In this document: piece after piece, positions 24,411-30,888 of the stretch
How positions within the stretch are numbered: position 1 is the stretch's first letter
Layout of the letters: every line of letters begins with the position of its first letter
From: Candidatus Omnitrophota bacterium
GTDB lineage: Bacteria; Omnitrophota; JACPQZ01
NCBI GenBank assembly: GCA_016190205.1
Contig: JACPQZ010000065.1
Location: forward strand, 1 to 30,888
Length of the DNA stretch: 30,888 nucleotides
Reading direction: 5' to 3'
The notes under the pieces: model-generated
What the model was told of the DNA's origin: nothing
Database searches by the model: none
Seen by the model: the letters and a program-made list of their open reading frames with translations, nothing else
Program-made: the position numbers and the translations under genes

Positions 24411-27042
24411 AAGCTATCCCGAAACCCCCCTTCTGCTGCAATCGCTGCTTTTGGCCTGCGACCAAGCCCGGGTACCCGCGCGAACAGCGCGGGTGGGCGA
24501 AGGAAGTGCCAGAGCACGTAGTGCGACGGCCGCCTTTGCGCCGCTCGGCTTGCGCACCGCTGCGGGTGCGCGGCGCCTCACGTCGCTGCGGCTCGGCTTC
24601 AAAATCAGCGATTTCGCTACGAAGCGAGGTTTCGGGATAGCTTCTAAGATTTTTTGTAAGGTCTTTTTCGGAGCCGCGCTCGTCCTGGCGTGCGCGGCGC
24701 CGTTTTCTCCTGCGCGCGCCAAAGAGACCCAAGACGATCTTTTATTTGCAAGGAACGCTTTTCAAGATGGGTTTTACGGGATCGCGCTTTCCAAGCTGGA
24801 CAACATCATCAAGCGCGGGTTGGAGCCGGAGGTCCTGGACGAGGCGCTCTTATTGAGGGGAGAAACCCTGTTTTTTCAAGGGCGTTTGCCGGAGGCCGGG
24901 TTGGATTTCAAGCGAATCCTGGAAGAGTTTCCCAAAGGGCGGTTTGCTGCCCACGCCCAGCACTGGATGGGGGAGGTGGCCTTCCGTGAGGACCGCTTTG
25001 ATGAGGCCGTCGACGCCTATTCCAAGTCCGTTCGCCACTTTCCAAAGTCGGAGGTAGTGGCGCTCTCCTTATATGGGCTGGGCTGGAGCTATTACGAGCA
25101 GGGGAGGGACGATGAAGCGGCGGAGGCCTTCAAGCGGATCATCCGGGAACACAGCCGGCACGAGGTTTTCGGCGAGTCGCAGTTTAAATGGGCCGAGTGC
25201 ACTTGGTTTTTGGGGAAATATGACGAATCGGCCTATGCGTTCCGTCAGTTTATCAAAAAGCATCCACGGTCTGGCCTCGTACCCGTCGCCTATTTCTGGC
25301 TGGGGGAGAATAATTATGCCCTGGGGCGATACTCCCAAGCCGGGGAAGATTACCGCGAAGCGGTCCGGCTGGCGGGTGACGCCGGTGAAGGGGACGCGGA
25401 GTGGGTGGGAAAGGCGCATTATGGCGCTGCCTGGGCGGCTCTTAAAGCGGGTGATTACGGGGAGGCGCAGGCCCAAGTGGAACGTTTCATGGAATATTTC
25501 GCTGGGGACCGGCTGTTCGAGTCGGCCCTGTTTTTGAAGGGGGTCGTTCTGGGAGAGCAAGGCGATCATCAGGAATCTTTACAAGTTTATGACGAGCTCT
25601 TGGACAGGTTTCCCGACGGCGCTTGGGCCGGCCACGCCCTCTTCCGGAAGGGCAGTCTGGAGCTTGAAGAGGGGGATTACAACCATGCCCTGGCCACTTT
25701 TCTTGAGCTCGATCAGCGCGCCCAGGGAGGGCTATTGTATGACGGCCGATACCTCATCGGAAAGAGTTACGTCGCGCTGGGGATGTACGGGCATGCCATC
25801 CGGACGCTTGAGTCACTCGCGGGCGACCCCGCCGTCCGGGAGGACCTGCGTGTGGGGGCGCGGGCACTTTTGGCAGACACGTTTCTAAAATCAGGACGGG
25901 TGGAGGAGGCGCTTGGAGCATACGATGAGATTTTGAACCAGCATGCCCAGCATCCCCTCGCCTCGATGGCACAGTACCGGGTGGGCGAGATCTTTTATAA
26001 GCAGGGTCAGTATGAGCAGGCGATGACCGCCTTCCGGAACCTGATGGTCAATCTCCGCCACGCAGCCCTTGAGGAAAGGGCCCAATATAAACTCGCCTGG
26101 TGTAATTTTCACTTGGGCGATTACAAAACGGCCGGTCAGCTTTTTGCGGCGGTGGCGCACGACTATCCCCAGTCTCCCTGGGCGTGGGATGCCCGTCTTA
26201 TGGCTGCCGAGTCTGTCTTCAACGCAGGGGATTTCAAAGAGGCCTTGAAACGCTTTCGCGAGCTTCGGGAGGAGACGGAGGAGCCGGAGGAAGGGCTGCA
26301 GACGGACTACGGCATAGCCTGGAGCCTGTGGCAGTTGGGGGAAGAGGGGCACGCGGCTCAAATCTTCTCTGCCCTTGTGAGCGAATACCGGCAGCATGCG
26401 CTTACGGCGGACGTCCTATTTTGGCTGGGCCAATATTACTCCGACCGGGGAGAGTGGAACGAGGCCCAGCGGATGCTTAAGGAAATCCCTCTCCGCTTCC
26501 CCCAGCATGAACTGGTCCCTGACGCCCTGTACGCATCGGGCTGGGCCTTCTACCGGCAGGGGGATTTCCTGTCGGCCCTGGAAACATTCAAGGGATTTTC
26601 TGCGCGCTTCCGTGAGGGCCCTCTATCGGGAGATGCCCTCTATTGGACTGCACAGATTGAGAAGGGACAGGGGAAGCTCAAGGAGTCAATCCTCCATTTT
26701 CAAAAGGCCCTGGAGGTTGCAAACGCGGCGCTGAAGCCGCGCATCCAGTATGAACTGGCGCGGTCGTATCAGGACAGCCAGGACCCTGACCAGGCCATAT
26801 TGGAATATCTGAAAGTAGCCTATCTCTATCCTGATGTAACTGAGTGGGTTACGAAGGCAAACCTGCAGGCGGCCTGGCTTTTTGAGCAGGGCAAACGTTG
26901 GTCCGAAGCCGAAACGATTTACACGAAACTCGCTTCGGCCGAAGGTGAGGAGGCCACCGTCGCCAAGAACCGGTTAAATTGGATAAAAGAGAATGTTAAC
27001 CACGCAGGAGAGACCAGTAACCAGAAACCAGTGACCAGATAG
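24382..27042 (+). CDS. Multi-TPR periplasmic protein; start codon unresolved
   Basis: From about residue 115 the frame is a long series of tetratricopeptide-like repeats (roughly 18-20), of the BamD/YbgF type found in envelope proteins. A signal peptide is visible just before ([21 protein letters not shown], cleavage likely after ARA). The coordinates give the full open frame from ATG 24382, but the first 88 or so residues translate the end of uvrA and the inverted-repeat element and are not natural protein sequence. No ATG, GTG or TTG lies between the element and the signal peptide: candidates are GTG 24493, TTG 24550 inside the element, or the rare ATT 24649. The final residues (TSNQKPVTR) are encoded by CCAG repeats. 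It precedes exbB-exbD-tonB and probably works with them. Confidence 0.8.
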   Translation: MMYRQPKLSRSYPETPLLLQSLLLACDQARVPARTARVGEGSARARSATAAFAPLGLRTAAGARRLTSLRLGFKISDFATKRGFGIASKIFCKVFFGAALVLACAAPFSPARAKETQDDLLFARNAFQDGFYGIALSKLDNIIKRGLEPEVLDEALLLRGETLFFQGRLPEAGLDFKRILEEFPKGRFAAHAQHWMGEVAFREDRFDEAVDAYSKSVRHFPKSEVVALSLYGLGWSYYEQGRDDEAAEAFKRIIREHSRHEVFGESQFKWAECTWFLGKYDESAYAFRQFIKKHPRSGLVPVAYFWLGENNYALGRYSQAGEDYREAVRLAGDAGEGDAEWVGKAHYGAAWAALKAGDYGEAQAQVERFMEYFAGDRLFESALFLKGVVLGEQGDHQESLQVYDELLDRFPDGAWAGHALFRKGSLELEEGDYNHALATFLELDQRAQGGLLYDGRYLIGKSYVALGMYGHAIRTLESLAGDPAVREDLRVGARALLADTFLKSGRVEEALGAYDEILNQHAQHPLASMAQYRVGEIFYKQGQYEQAMTAFRNLMVNLRHAALEERAQYKLAWCNFHLGDYKTAGQLFAAVAHDYPQSPWAWDARLMAAESVFNAGDFKEALKRFRELREETEEPEEGLQTDYGIAWSLWQLGEEGHAAQIFSALVSEYRQHALTADVLFWLGQYYSDRGEWNEAQRMLKEIPLRFPQHELVPDALYASGWAFYRQGDFLSALETFKGFSARFREGPLSGDALYWTAQIEKGQGKLKESILHFQKALEVANAALKPRIQYELARSYQDSQDPDQAILEYLKVAYLYPDVTEWVTKANLQAAWLFEQGKRWSEAETIYTKLASAEGEEATVAKNRLNWIKENVNHAGETSNQKPVTR
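24408..24646 (+). repeat. 239-bp element with 19-bp perfect terminal inverted repeats (MITE-like)
   Basis: TAGAAGCTATCCCGAAACC (24408-24426) is repeated in perfect inverted orientation at 24628-24646. The interior is rich in smaller hairpins, such as CCCGCGC/GCGCGGG (about 24475-24493) and CGCACC/GGGTGCG (about 24553-24571). The arms show further weak complementarity inward (AATCGCTG and TTTTG blocks). It carries no transposase and resembles a non-autonomous or REP-like palindromic element. No target-site duplication was evident. It contains the uvrA stop codon. Confidence 0.7.
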
Positions 27043-27256
27043 ATTCCAGAAGCCAGATACCAGAGAGAAATGATGAAATTCGAAATACGAAATTCGAAGC
27101 ACGAACAAATTCGAAATCCGAAATGTAGAACACTGGATTTTGAATTTCTAATTTCGAATTTCGATATTGTTCGGATTTCGATATTCGAATTTCGGATTTT
27201 CCTGGTTTCTGGTATCTGGTCTCTTCTGGTAACTGGCAACTGGTATCTGGTATCTA
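27011..27256 (+). repeat. Nested inverted repeat array between the TPR gene and exbB
   Basis: Order B-C-C'-B': CCAGTAA/CCAGAAA units (27011-27062, including the TPR gene's last codons), CGAAATTC/CGAAATCC units (27072-27122), the complementary TTCGAATTT units (about 27137-27200), and CTGGTATCTGGT units (27202-27256). It is the same B and C families as 9101-9350 without layer A. The conserved core lies here in its reverse-complement form (GAAGCACGAA at about 27097-27106). The 244-nt gap holds no gene. Confidence 0.85.
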
Positions 27257-27286
27257 TTTTTACAAGGTAACTGAGGAGAACATAAA

Positions 27287-27919
27287 ATGTTTGAAGTGAT
27301 ACAAAAAGGCGGCCCGCTCATGATTCCGATACTGGGCTGTTCGGTCCTGGCCATGGCTTTTGTGATCGAGCGTCTGGTCCATCTTTACCGGGCCCAGATA
27401 GATACCCAAGCTTTTCTAACCCAAATCAAACGGGTCCTGGCAAAGGGCGGTGGCCGGGAGGCGGTGGAGCTGTGCAACCGCACGCCGGGTCCGGTGTCTC
27501 ATATTCTGCGCGCCGGAATTCTAGACCGTGAGAAGGGTAAGGCCCAGATCCGCGAGTCTATTGAAGACGCGGCGCTTTTCGAGGTACCCAGGTTGGAACG
27601 GAATCTCAATCTCCTCGCGACGATCGCGCACATCTCCCCCCTTTTGGGGCTCTTGGGCACGGTGACAGGAATGATCCGTGCCTTTCAGGTCCTCCAGGAA
27701 AAGGCGGGGGGTTTGGCACCGATCAATCCGGCGGATCTCGCGGGCGGAATCTGGGAGGCGCTCATCACCACGGCGGCGGGACTCTTGGTGGCCATTCCTA
27801 CTTATGTCGCGTACAACTATCTGGTGAGCAGGGTCAATGGCTTCGTCCTCGATATGGAGAGGAGCGCGACACAGCTCGTGCAGATCCTGACGGAAGAAAG
27901 GGTGACCCATGAGGTTTAA
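27287..27919 (+). CDS. exbB: ExbB/TolQ-type proton channel subunit
   Basis: ExbB/TolQ proteins form the inner-membrane pentamer that, with ExbD/TolR, converts proton-motive force into mechanical work on TonB or TolA. Three membrane helices are seen (about 8-30, 100-125 and 148-170), with the conserved SPLLGLLGTVTGMIRAF segment and an AGGIWEALITTAAGLLVAIP helix. Length, 210 residues, is typical. ATG 27287 has GAGGAG (27273-27278) 8 nt upstream, a strong site. It overlaps exbD by 11 nt. The TonB-like gene downstream favours ExbB over TolQ. Confidence 0.93.
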   Translation: MFEVIQKGGPLMIPILGCSVLAMAFVIERLVHLYRAQIDTQAFLTQIKRVLAKGGGREAVELCNRTPGPVSHILRAGILDREKGKAQIRESIEDAALFEVPRLERNLNLLATIAHISPLLGLLGTVTGMIRAFQVLQEKAGGLAPINPADLAGGIWEALITTAAGLLVAIPTYVAYNYLVSRVNGFVLDMERSATQLVQILTEERVTHEV

Positions 27920-28301
27920 GCAGAGGACGCGCATCGAACGCGGCCGCTTGGATATGACCCCACTCATTGACGTGGTCTTTCTGCTCCTCATCTTCTTTAT
28001 GCTGACCTTTACGTTCATCACCCCTCCGGGCATCAAGGTCAAACTGCCCAAGGCGGTGACGGCGCAGGCCCTTGAGAAGGACCAGATTGTGATTACCCTG
28101 ACCCGGAAAAAGGAGCTTTTCTTGGAATCGGAGCCTATCACCCGCCAGGCGCTCGAGGAGGTGCTCAAGGGGGCAGCCCAAAAGAACAAAACGGTTCTCA
28201 TCGAAGCCGACCGGGAGGTTGTTTTCGATGAGGTGATATCCATTTGGGATAAATGCAGGTCGACAGGCGTATCGGAAATTAATATCGCGACTACTCCTTG
28301 A
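27909..28301 (+). CDS. exbD: ExbD/TolR-type biopolymer transport protein
   Basis: A single-pass inner-membrane protein that pairs with ExbB. The membrane helix carries the conserved proton-path aspartate (Asp21 in DMTPLIDVVFLLLIFF). A periplasmic domain follows, with the usual EADREVVFDEVISIWDKCRSTG pattern split over about residues 98-119. Its 130 residues are normal. The start overlaps exbB by 11 nt and the stop overlaps the next gene's TTG by 4 nt (TTGA), so the three subunits are probably made in fixed ratio. Confidence 0.93.
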   Translation: MRFKQRTRIERGRLDMTPLIDVVFLLLIFFMLTFTFITPPGIKVKLPKAVTAQALEKDQIVITLTRKKELFLESEPITRQALEEVLKGAAQKNKTVLIEADREVVFDEVISIWDKCRSTGVSEINIATTP

Positions 28302-29014
28302 ACACGCTGATGCTACCCAACCGCGTTTTTGCCGGCGCCCTGCTGGGTTCTGTGGGCCTCCACGCGGCGGCCATGAGCCTTTTTACGGTCGTTCTCGGGC
28401 CTCACCTAACGGTTTTTCCCCGCTCCATGGACACGATTTTTCTGGGGGCTGTTCTTGAGGAGAGGTTGTGGGCTTCCCTCAATCAGGGAACCAAGCAGGC
28501 GGAGAGAGACGCCCGGCTTTCAAAGCGCGTACCTCTCGAGGAGCAAACGTCCGATTGGGACGAAATGGAAGTAGAGGTGCCGGGACTCAATCCACCCTTA
28601 CCCGAGAGGGAAACGGCGGTATGGCAACGGACTTCTCGGTCGTTTTTTGCGCCCTCTCTCCCGTCTCCGAACAAAGAGCTGGGTGCTGAACCCGCGCCCG
28701 AGAGAGTGGAAAGCCCCATTCTCTTGGAAGGGCCGGCAGGGACGAGACCGCTCATCTGGACTCCGGGGCGGAAAGAAATGGTCTCTTTGATACAGGAGTT
28801 CAGGGGCGCCCGCAGGACGGCGTCATTTAAATTTTGGGTCTCGGAGGAGGGCTGGGTAACTCGTGTCATTCCTATTCGTTCCACCGGCTTTATCGAGTCG
28901 GATAACCGGGTCATGCAAGTCCTGCGCCGTTTTCGCTTTGCCCCCCGCGAGGGCGGCGGGGAAGAAATGGAGTGGGGCGTGGCCACGTTGGAAGGCAGGA
29001 CCGATGCTGGGTGA
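28298..29014 (+). CDS. TonB-like energy transducer
   Basis: A 238-residue protein with one N-terminal membrane anchor (about residues 11-32, starting VFAGALLGSVGLHAAAM) and a proline- and charge-rich linker. Its C-terminal domain ends in a TonB-like pattern (SEEGWVTRVIPIRSTG ... VMQVLRRFRFAP). It would span the periplasm and pass energy from ExbB/ExbD to an outer-membrane partner. The histidine in the helix (GLHAAA) fits the TonB-type S-H motif position. TTG 28298 overlaps the exbD stop; ATG 28310 is an alternative four codons later. No TonB-dependent receptor is in the window, so the partner is unknown. Confidence 0.8.
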   Translation: MNTLMLPNRVFAGALLGSVGLHAAAMSLFTVVLGPHLTVFPRSMDTIFLGAVLEERLWASLNQGTKQAERDARLSKRVPLEEQTSDWDEMEVEVPGLNPPLPERETAVWQRTSRSFFAPSLPSPNKELGAEPAPERVESPILLEGPAGTRPLIWTPGRKEMVSLIQEFRGARRTASFKFWVSEEGWVTRVIPIRSTGFIESDNRVMQVLRRFRFAPREGGGEEMEWGVATLEGRTDAG

Positions 29015-29258
29015 AATAGAATTTGCTACGGCCTGTGCGGCCTATCTGGGAATCACCGTTTTGGCTGTGCTCGTTATCTGGGGCGTAAGTACATTCTTCA
29101 AGAGGCAATGGGCGGTATCTCCTGAGCCGCACACAAGAGTTTGGGAGTGTTCTATTTGTCTTCATATATATTTGAGTAGAGAGGACCTGAACGTTACGGA
29201 ATGCCCCTTATGCAAGAGCTATAACGAATGGCCAGTTCAGCAGTTGAGAGCTTCATAG
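29004..29258 (+). CDS. Small membrane protein with C4 zinc ribbon
   Basis: An 84-residue protein. It has one membrane helix (about residues 12-31: YLGITVLAVLVIWGVSTFF) and a cytoplasmic or periplasmic C-terminal C-x2-C-x16-C-x2-C zinc ribbon (CSIC ... CPLC). ATG 29004 overlaps the TonB-like gene by 11 nt, and AGGA (28997-29000) is 3 nt upstream. I do not recognise a named family. Its place at the end of the exbB-exbD-tonB unit suggests an accessory role, but that is inference. A longer frame from 28863 is rejected because it lies wholly over the previous gene. Confidence 0.7.
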   Translation: MLGEIEFATACAAYLGITVLAVLVIWGVSTFFKRQWAVSPEPHTRVWECSICLHIYLSREDLNVTECPLCKSYNEWPVQQLRAS

Positions 29259-29268
29259 ACGCTATTGT

Positions 29269-29277
29269 TGCTATAAT
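29269..29277 (+). promoter_or_regulatory. Candidate extended -10 promoter upstream of the 29341 gene
   Basis: TGCTATAAT (29269-29277) is a perfect extended -10. No convincing -35 is seen at the proper distance (TTGAGA at 29244-29249 is 22 bp away), which extended -10 promoters can tolerate. Transcription would start near 29284 and pass through the AT-rich palindrome at 29289-29304. Confidence 0.5.
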
Positions 29278-29288
29278 GCGCGTTGGCT

Positions 29289-29304
29289 TATATAATATTA
29301 TATA
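29289..29304. promoter_or_regulatory. 16-nt perfect AT palindrome, possible operator
   Basis: TATATAATATTATATA is a perfect palindrome of A and T in otherwise GC-rich DNA, lying directly downstream of the extended -10. It could be an operator, a DNA-unwinding site or a second -10 region. No regulator is identified. Confidence 0.4.
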
Positions 29305-29340
29305 GAGGCTATACACTAATTGGGAAGGGGGGAGACAAGA

Positions 29341-29616
29341 GTGAGTGTAGATCCAACGGAGGAGGTCCAGGAGGAACGCCCTCCTATAGCGCCTCCGCTT
29401 AAGCTTGTAAAATTTCGTACGATCAGCAAGGGTGTGGGCTGGTGGTCTGCCGTTGTGATGGTCGAATCTTGGGGCAAAAAGATTGTGAGCCTCTATCTCT
29501 GGCAGCGGAAAGACAAGGAGTGGAGGCGGAAGCAAAAGTTCACCATCCGCAATAAGGAGAACTGGCACGCCATTCATACCGGCGTCGATGCCTTTCTCAA
29601 CGAGGTTAAGGAATAA
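29341..29616 (+). CDS. Conserved-looking small protein of unknown function
   Basis: A 91-residue soluble protein starting at GTG 29341, chosen because GGAG (29331-29334), part of a longer G-rich purine run, lies 6 nt upstream. The N-terminal 20 residues are acidic and proline-rich. The rest is basic and rich in tryptophan and lysine (LWQRKDKEWRRKQKFTI, HAIHTGVDAFLNEV), which would suit a small beta-sheet protein that binds nucleic acid or another protein. No catalytic motif, signal peptide or membrane segment is seen, and I do not recognise the family. It is followed 15 nt later by cutA. Confidence 0.65.
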   Translation: MSVDPTEEVQEERPPIAPPLKLVKFRTISKGVGWWSAVVMVESWGKKIVSLYLWQRKDKEWRRKQKFTIRNKENWHAIHTGVDAFLNEVKE

Positions 29617-29631
29617 GACGCGGCGGCGTCC

Positions 29632-29982
29632 ATGTCTTGGAACATCCTCATTACAAGCGCTGACAGTAAAGAGAAGGCGCGCACGATCGCTCAACATCTC
29701 CTTAAGAATAGACTGGCGGGCTGCGTGACGGTCATTCCTCGCGTCGAATCCACGTATTGGTGGAAGGGCAAGCTGGAAAGGGCGCGGGAATGGCTTTTGC
29801 TTATTAAAGGCAGATCCAGCCACTTTTCCAAGGCCTCGCGGGAAATCAAGAAGATCCATTCCTATGAGTGTCCCGAAATTATTTCTATTCCCATTCAGAG
29901 GGGGAGCGCAGACTATCTCGCGTGGCTGGATGCTTCTCTGGGAAGTAAAAAGTTAAAAGTTAAAAGCCAAAAGTACAAGTAA
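29632..29982 (+). CDS. cutA: Divalent-ion tolerance protein CutA1
   Basis: CutA1 is a small trimeric ferredoxin-like protein linked to divalent-metal tolerance; its exact role is not settled. The family pattern is clear: NRLAGCVTVIPRVESTYWWKG, then HSYECPEIISIPI (usually HPYE-PEI) and YLAWL near the C-terminus. Family members are about 100-110 residues; this one has 116. The last 10-12 residues (KKLKVKSQKYK) are encoded by AAAAGTT/AAAAGTC repeats beginning near 29945. ATG 29632 lacks a strong ribosome binding site but gives the normal N-terminus. Confidence 0.93.
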   Translation: MSWNILITSADSKEKARTIAQHLLKNRLAGCVTVIPRVESTYWWKGKLERAREWLLLIKGRSSHFSKASREIKKIHSYECPEIISIPIQRGSADYLAWLDASLGSKKLKVKSQKYK

Positions 29983-30062
29983 AAAGTCAAAAGTAAGTCG
30001 GATCGGTGGCCTTTTAGGTTTTAAGTTGTACTTTTGGCTTTTGGATTTTAAGTTTTAACTTT
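29945..30062 (+). repeat. AAAAGTC-type inverted heptamer array after cutA
   Basis: AAAAGTT/AAAAGTC/AAAAGCC units (29945-29994) face their complement (30014-30062). A 17-nt block, AAAAGCCAAAAGTACAA (29962-29978), is perfectly complementary to 30026-30042. The long A-rich/T-rich hairpin covers the gap between cutA and the PilZ gene. It could also act as a terminator. Confidence 0.85.
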
Positions 30063-30081
30063 CATGGATTGTGAGGGGTGA

Positions 30082-30426
30082 ATGGAGCATCGGGCCCGGG
30101 CGCGCCTTGAGGTGGCCCTCAAGGTCAAGTGGAAGTTTCTGGAAGGGGATGCGAAAGACCTTTCCCTCATCCGGGACGTGAGCGAAGAGGGCCTCCAGAT
30201 CGAGGTGGAGAAAGAGATCCTTCCCGGGACGAGGCTGGGGTTAAGTATACAACTTCCCGGTGACGAATCCATGATAGAGGCCGAGGCGGTCGTTTGCTGG
30301 ACCCGGAAGGCGCACGAGACCTGGCGGACGGATTACGACGCAGGTTTAAGGGTGACCCGCTTGAACGAATCTGACCGTGAGCGCCTTTTCCATTATCTCA
30401 AGCTGCGCATGACGGGGCAGGTATGA
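30082..30426 (+). CDS. PilZ-domain protein, probable cyclic di-GMP receptor
   Basis: A 114-residue single-domain PilZ protein. The two c-di-GMP-binding motifs are present: RxxxR (Arg4 and Arg8) and DxSxxG (Asp32, Ser34, Gly37). The C-terminal part ends with the usual GLRVTRLNESDRERLFHYL helix. ATG 30082 is preceded by GAGGGG (30073-30078). It overlaps the next gene by 4 nt. With the GGDEF protein at 13843-15567 it forms a potential producer/receptor pair in the same window, although nearly 15 kb apart. Its effector partner is unknown. Confidence 0.9.
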   Translation: MEHRARARLEVALKVKWKFLEGDAKDLSLIRDVSEEGLQIEVEKEILPGTRLGLSIQLPGDESMIEAEAVVCWTRKAHETWRTDYDAGLRVTRLNESDRERLFHYLKLRMTGQV

Positions 30427-30659
30427 GCGGCGGGGCTTCGGAGCCTGGGGCCCGGTGGTATACGAGCCGCTGGTTCGTGTTTGTTTCTATGCTTCCGCTG
30501 TGGCCGGTCAGCCTCTGGTTTTTGTGGAAGAGCCCGCTTTTCGGCAAACCCCTAAAGATTTTCTGGACTGCGGCAAGCGCCGTTTTGGCCATCCTAATTA
30601 CTGTATGGCTCGGTGAGCTGAACGTACAGCTCTATCGTCAGTTGGAGGAGCTTCTGTAA
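30423..30659 (+). CDS. Small two-helix membrane protein
   Basis: A 78-residue protein with two predicted membrane helices (about residues 17-35, FVFVSMLPLWPVSLWFLW, and 45-64, IFWTAASAVLAILITVWLG). No family motif is recognised. ATG 30423 overlaps the PilZ stop (ATGA at 30423-30426), so the two are probably co-translated; the protein could be a membrane partner of the PilZ receptor. It ends 24 nt before the terminal repeat array. Confidence 0.65.
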   Translation: MSGGASEPGARWYTSRWFVFVSMLPLWPVSLWFLWKSPLFGKPLKIFWTAASAVLAILITVWLGELNVQLYRQLEELL

Positions 30660-30682
30660 GGCTATTATTAGTAGGGTAGCCT

Positions 30683-30888
30683 GTTTCGTACAGCGTACTG
30701 CGTACTGCGTACAGCGTACAGCGTCGTGCGTACAGCGCAACGTCGGGGCGAGCGGGATTCGTACGGCGTACAGCGTCGTGCGTACAGCGCAACGTCCGCG
30801 CGAGCAGGATTCGTACAGCGTACTGCGTCGTGCGTACAGCGAACGAAAACCCATTCTCAACTTTCACGCAGTACGCAGTACGCAGTAC
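30683..30888 (+). repeat. GTACAGC heptamer array, copy 2, running off the window
   Basis: Same family as 7581-7811. The blocks 30700-30753 and 30825-30876 are identical to 7590-7643 and 7664-7715. An extra near-duplicate of the middle part (about 30760-30810) makes this copy longer between the blocks. The right inverted arm (GCAGTAC units) begins at 30868 and continues past the end. Confidence 0.85.

Noticed and set aside
24408-24646. Insertion sequence
   Set aside because: The element has terminal inverted repeats but is only 239 bp, with no transposase frame and no evident target duplication. It is reported as a repeat instead.

Overview
The window is 30.9 kb of GC-rich bacterial chromosome in which every convincing gene lies on the + strand. 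It carries a gram-negative envelope module (ExbB/ExbD/TonB), a PilT ATPase, lysine/meso-DAP synthesis by the LL-diaminopimelate aminotransferase route (DapL), and many short heptamer-type repeats between genes. Together these suggest an uncultured member of the PVC side of the tree, most likely Candidatus Omnitrophota (OP3). That is inference from gene content and style; there is no rRNA here to settle it.

Layout. 1-1708: truA (5' end cut by the window), then rplM-rpsI behind a strong promoter, closed by a hairpin terminator (1750-1806). 1851-10790: a complete arginine pathway from N-acetylglutamate, argC-argJ-argB-argD-(DUF6941-like ORF)-argF-argG-argH. 10783-18554: lysine/DAP genes lysA-dapF-dapA-dapB-dapL, with a membrane GAF-GGDEF diguanylate cyclase and pilT between dapA and dapB. 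18606-21536: folK, panC, panD and an L-aspartate dehydrogenase-like gene (folate, pantothenate and aspartate metabolism). 21537-24410: uvrA. 24382-29258: a TPR protein, then exbB-exbD-tonB and a small membrane zinc-ribbon protein. 29341-30659: a small unknown gene, cutA, a PilZ protein and a two-helix membrane protein. Most neighbours overlap or nearly touch, so long polycistronic transcripts are likely.

The non-gene DNA is the unusual part. Nearly every gap over 100 bp is filled by degenerate tandem repeats with a unit of about 7-8 nt, in several unrelated sequence families (CCAGATA, GTACAGC, CGTGAATC, CGAAATTC, AAAAGTC, GGACGCA, GGGAAGC and others). They are usually arranged as inverted arms round a short core, so they could fold into long hairpins. 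In 9031-9400 three families are nested in mirror order. The arrays also run into coding sequence: they form the C-terminal tails of L13, LysA, FolK, PanC, CutA and the TPR protein, and an internal insert in FolK. A separate 239-bp element with 19-bp perfect terminal inverted repeats lies between uvrA and the TPR gene; it contains the uvrA stop codon and obscures the TPR start. No transposase, integrase, CRISPR array, tRNA or rRNA was seen.
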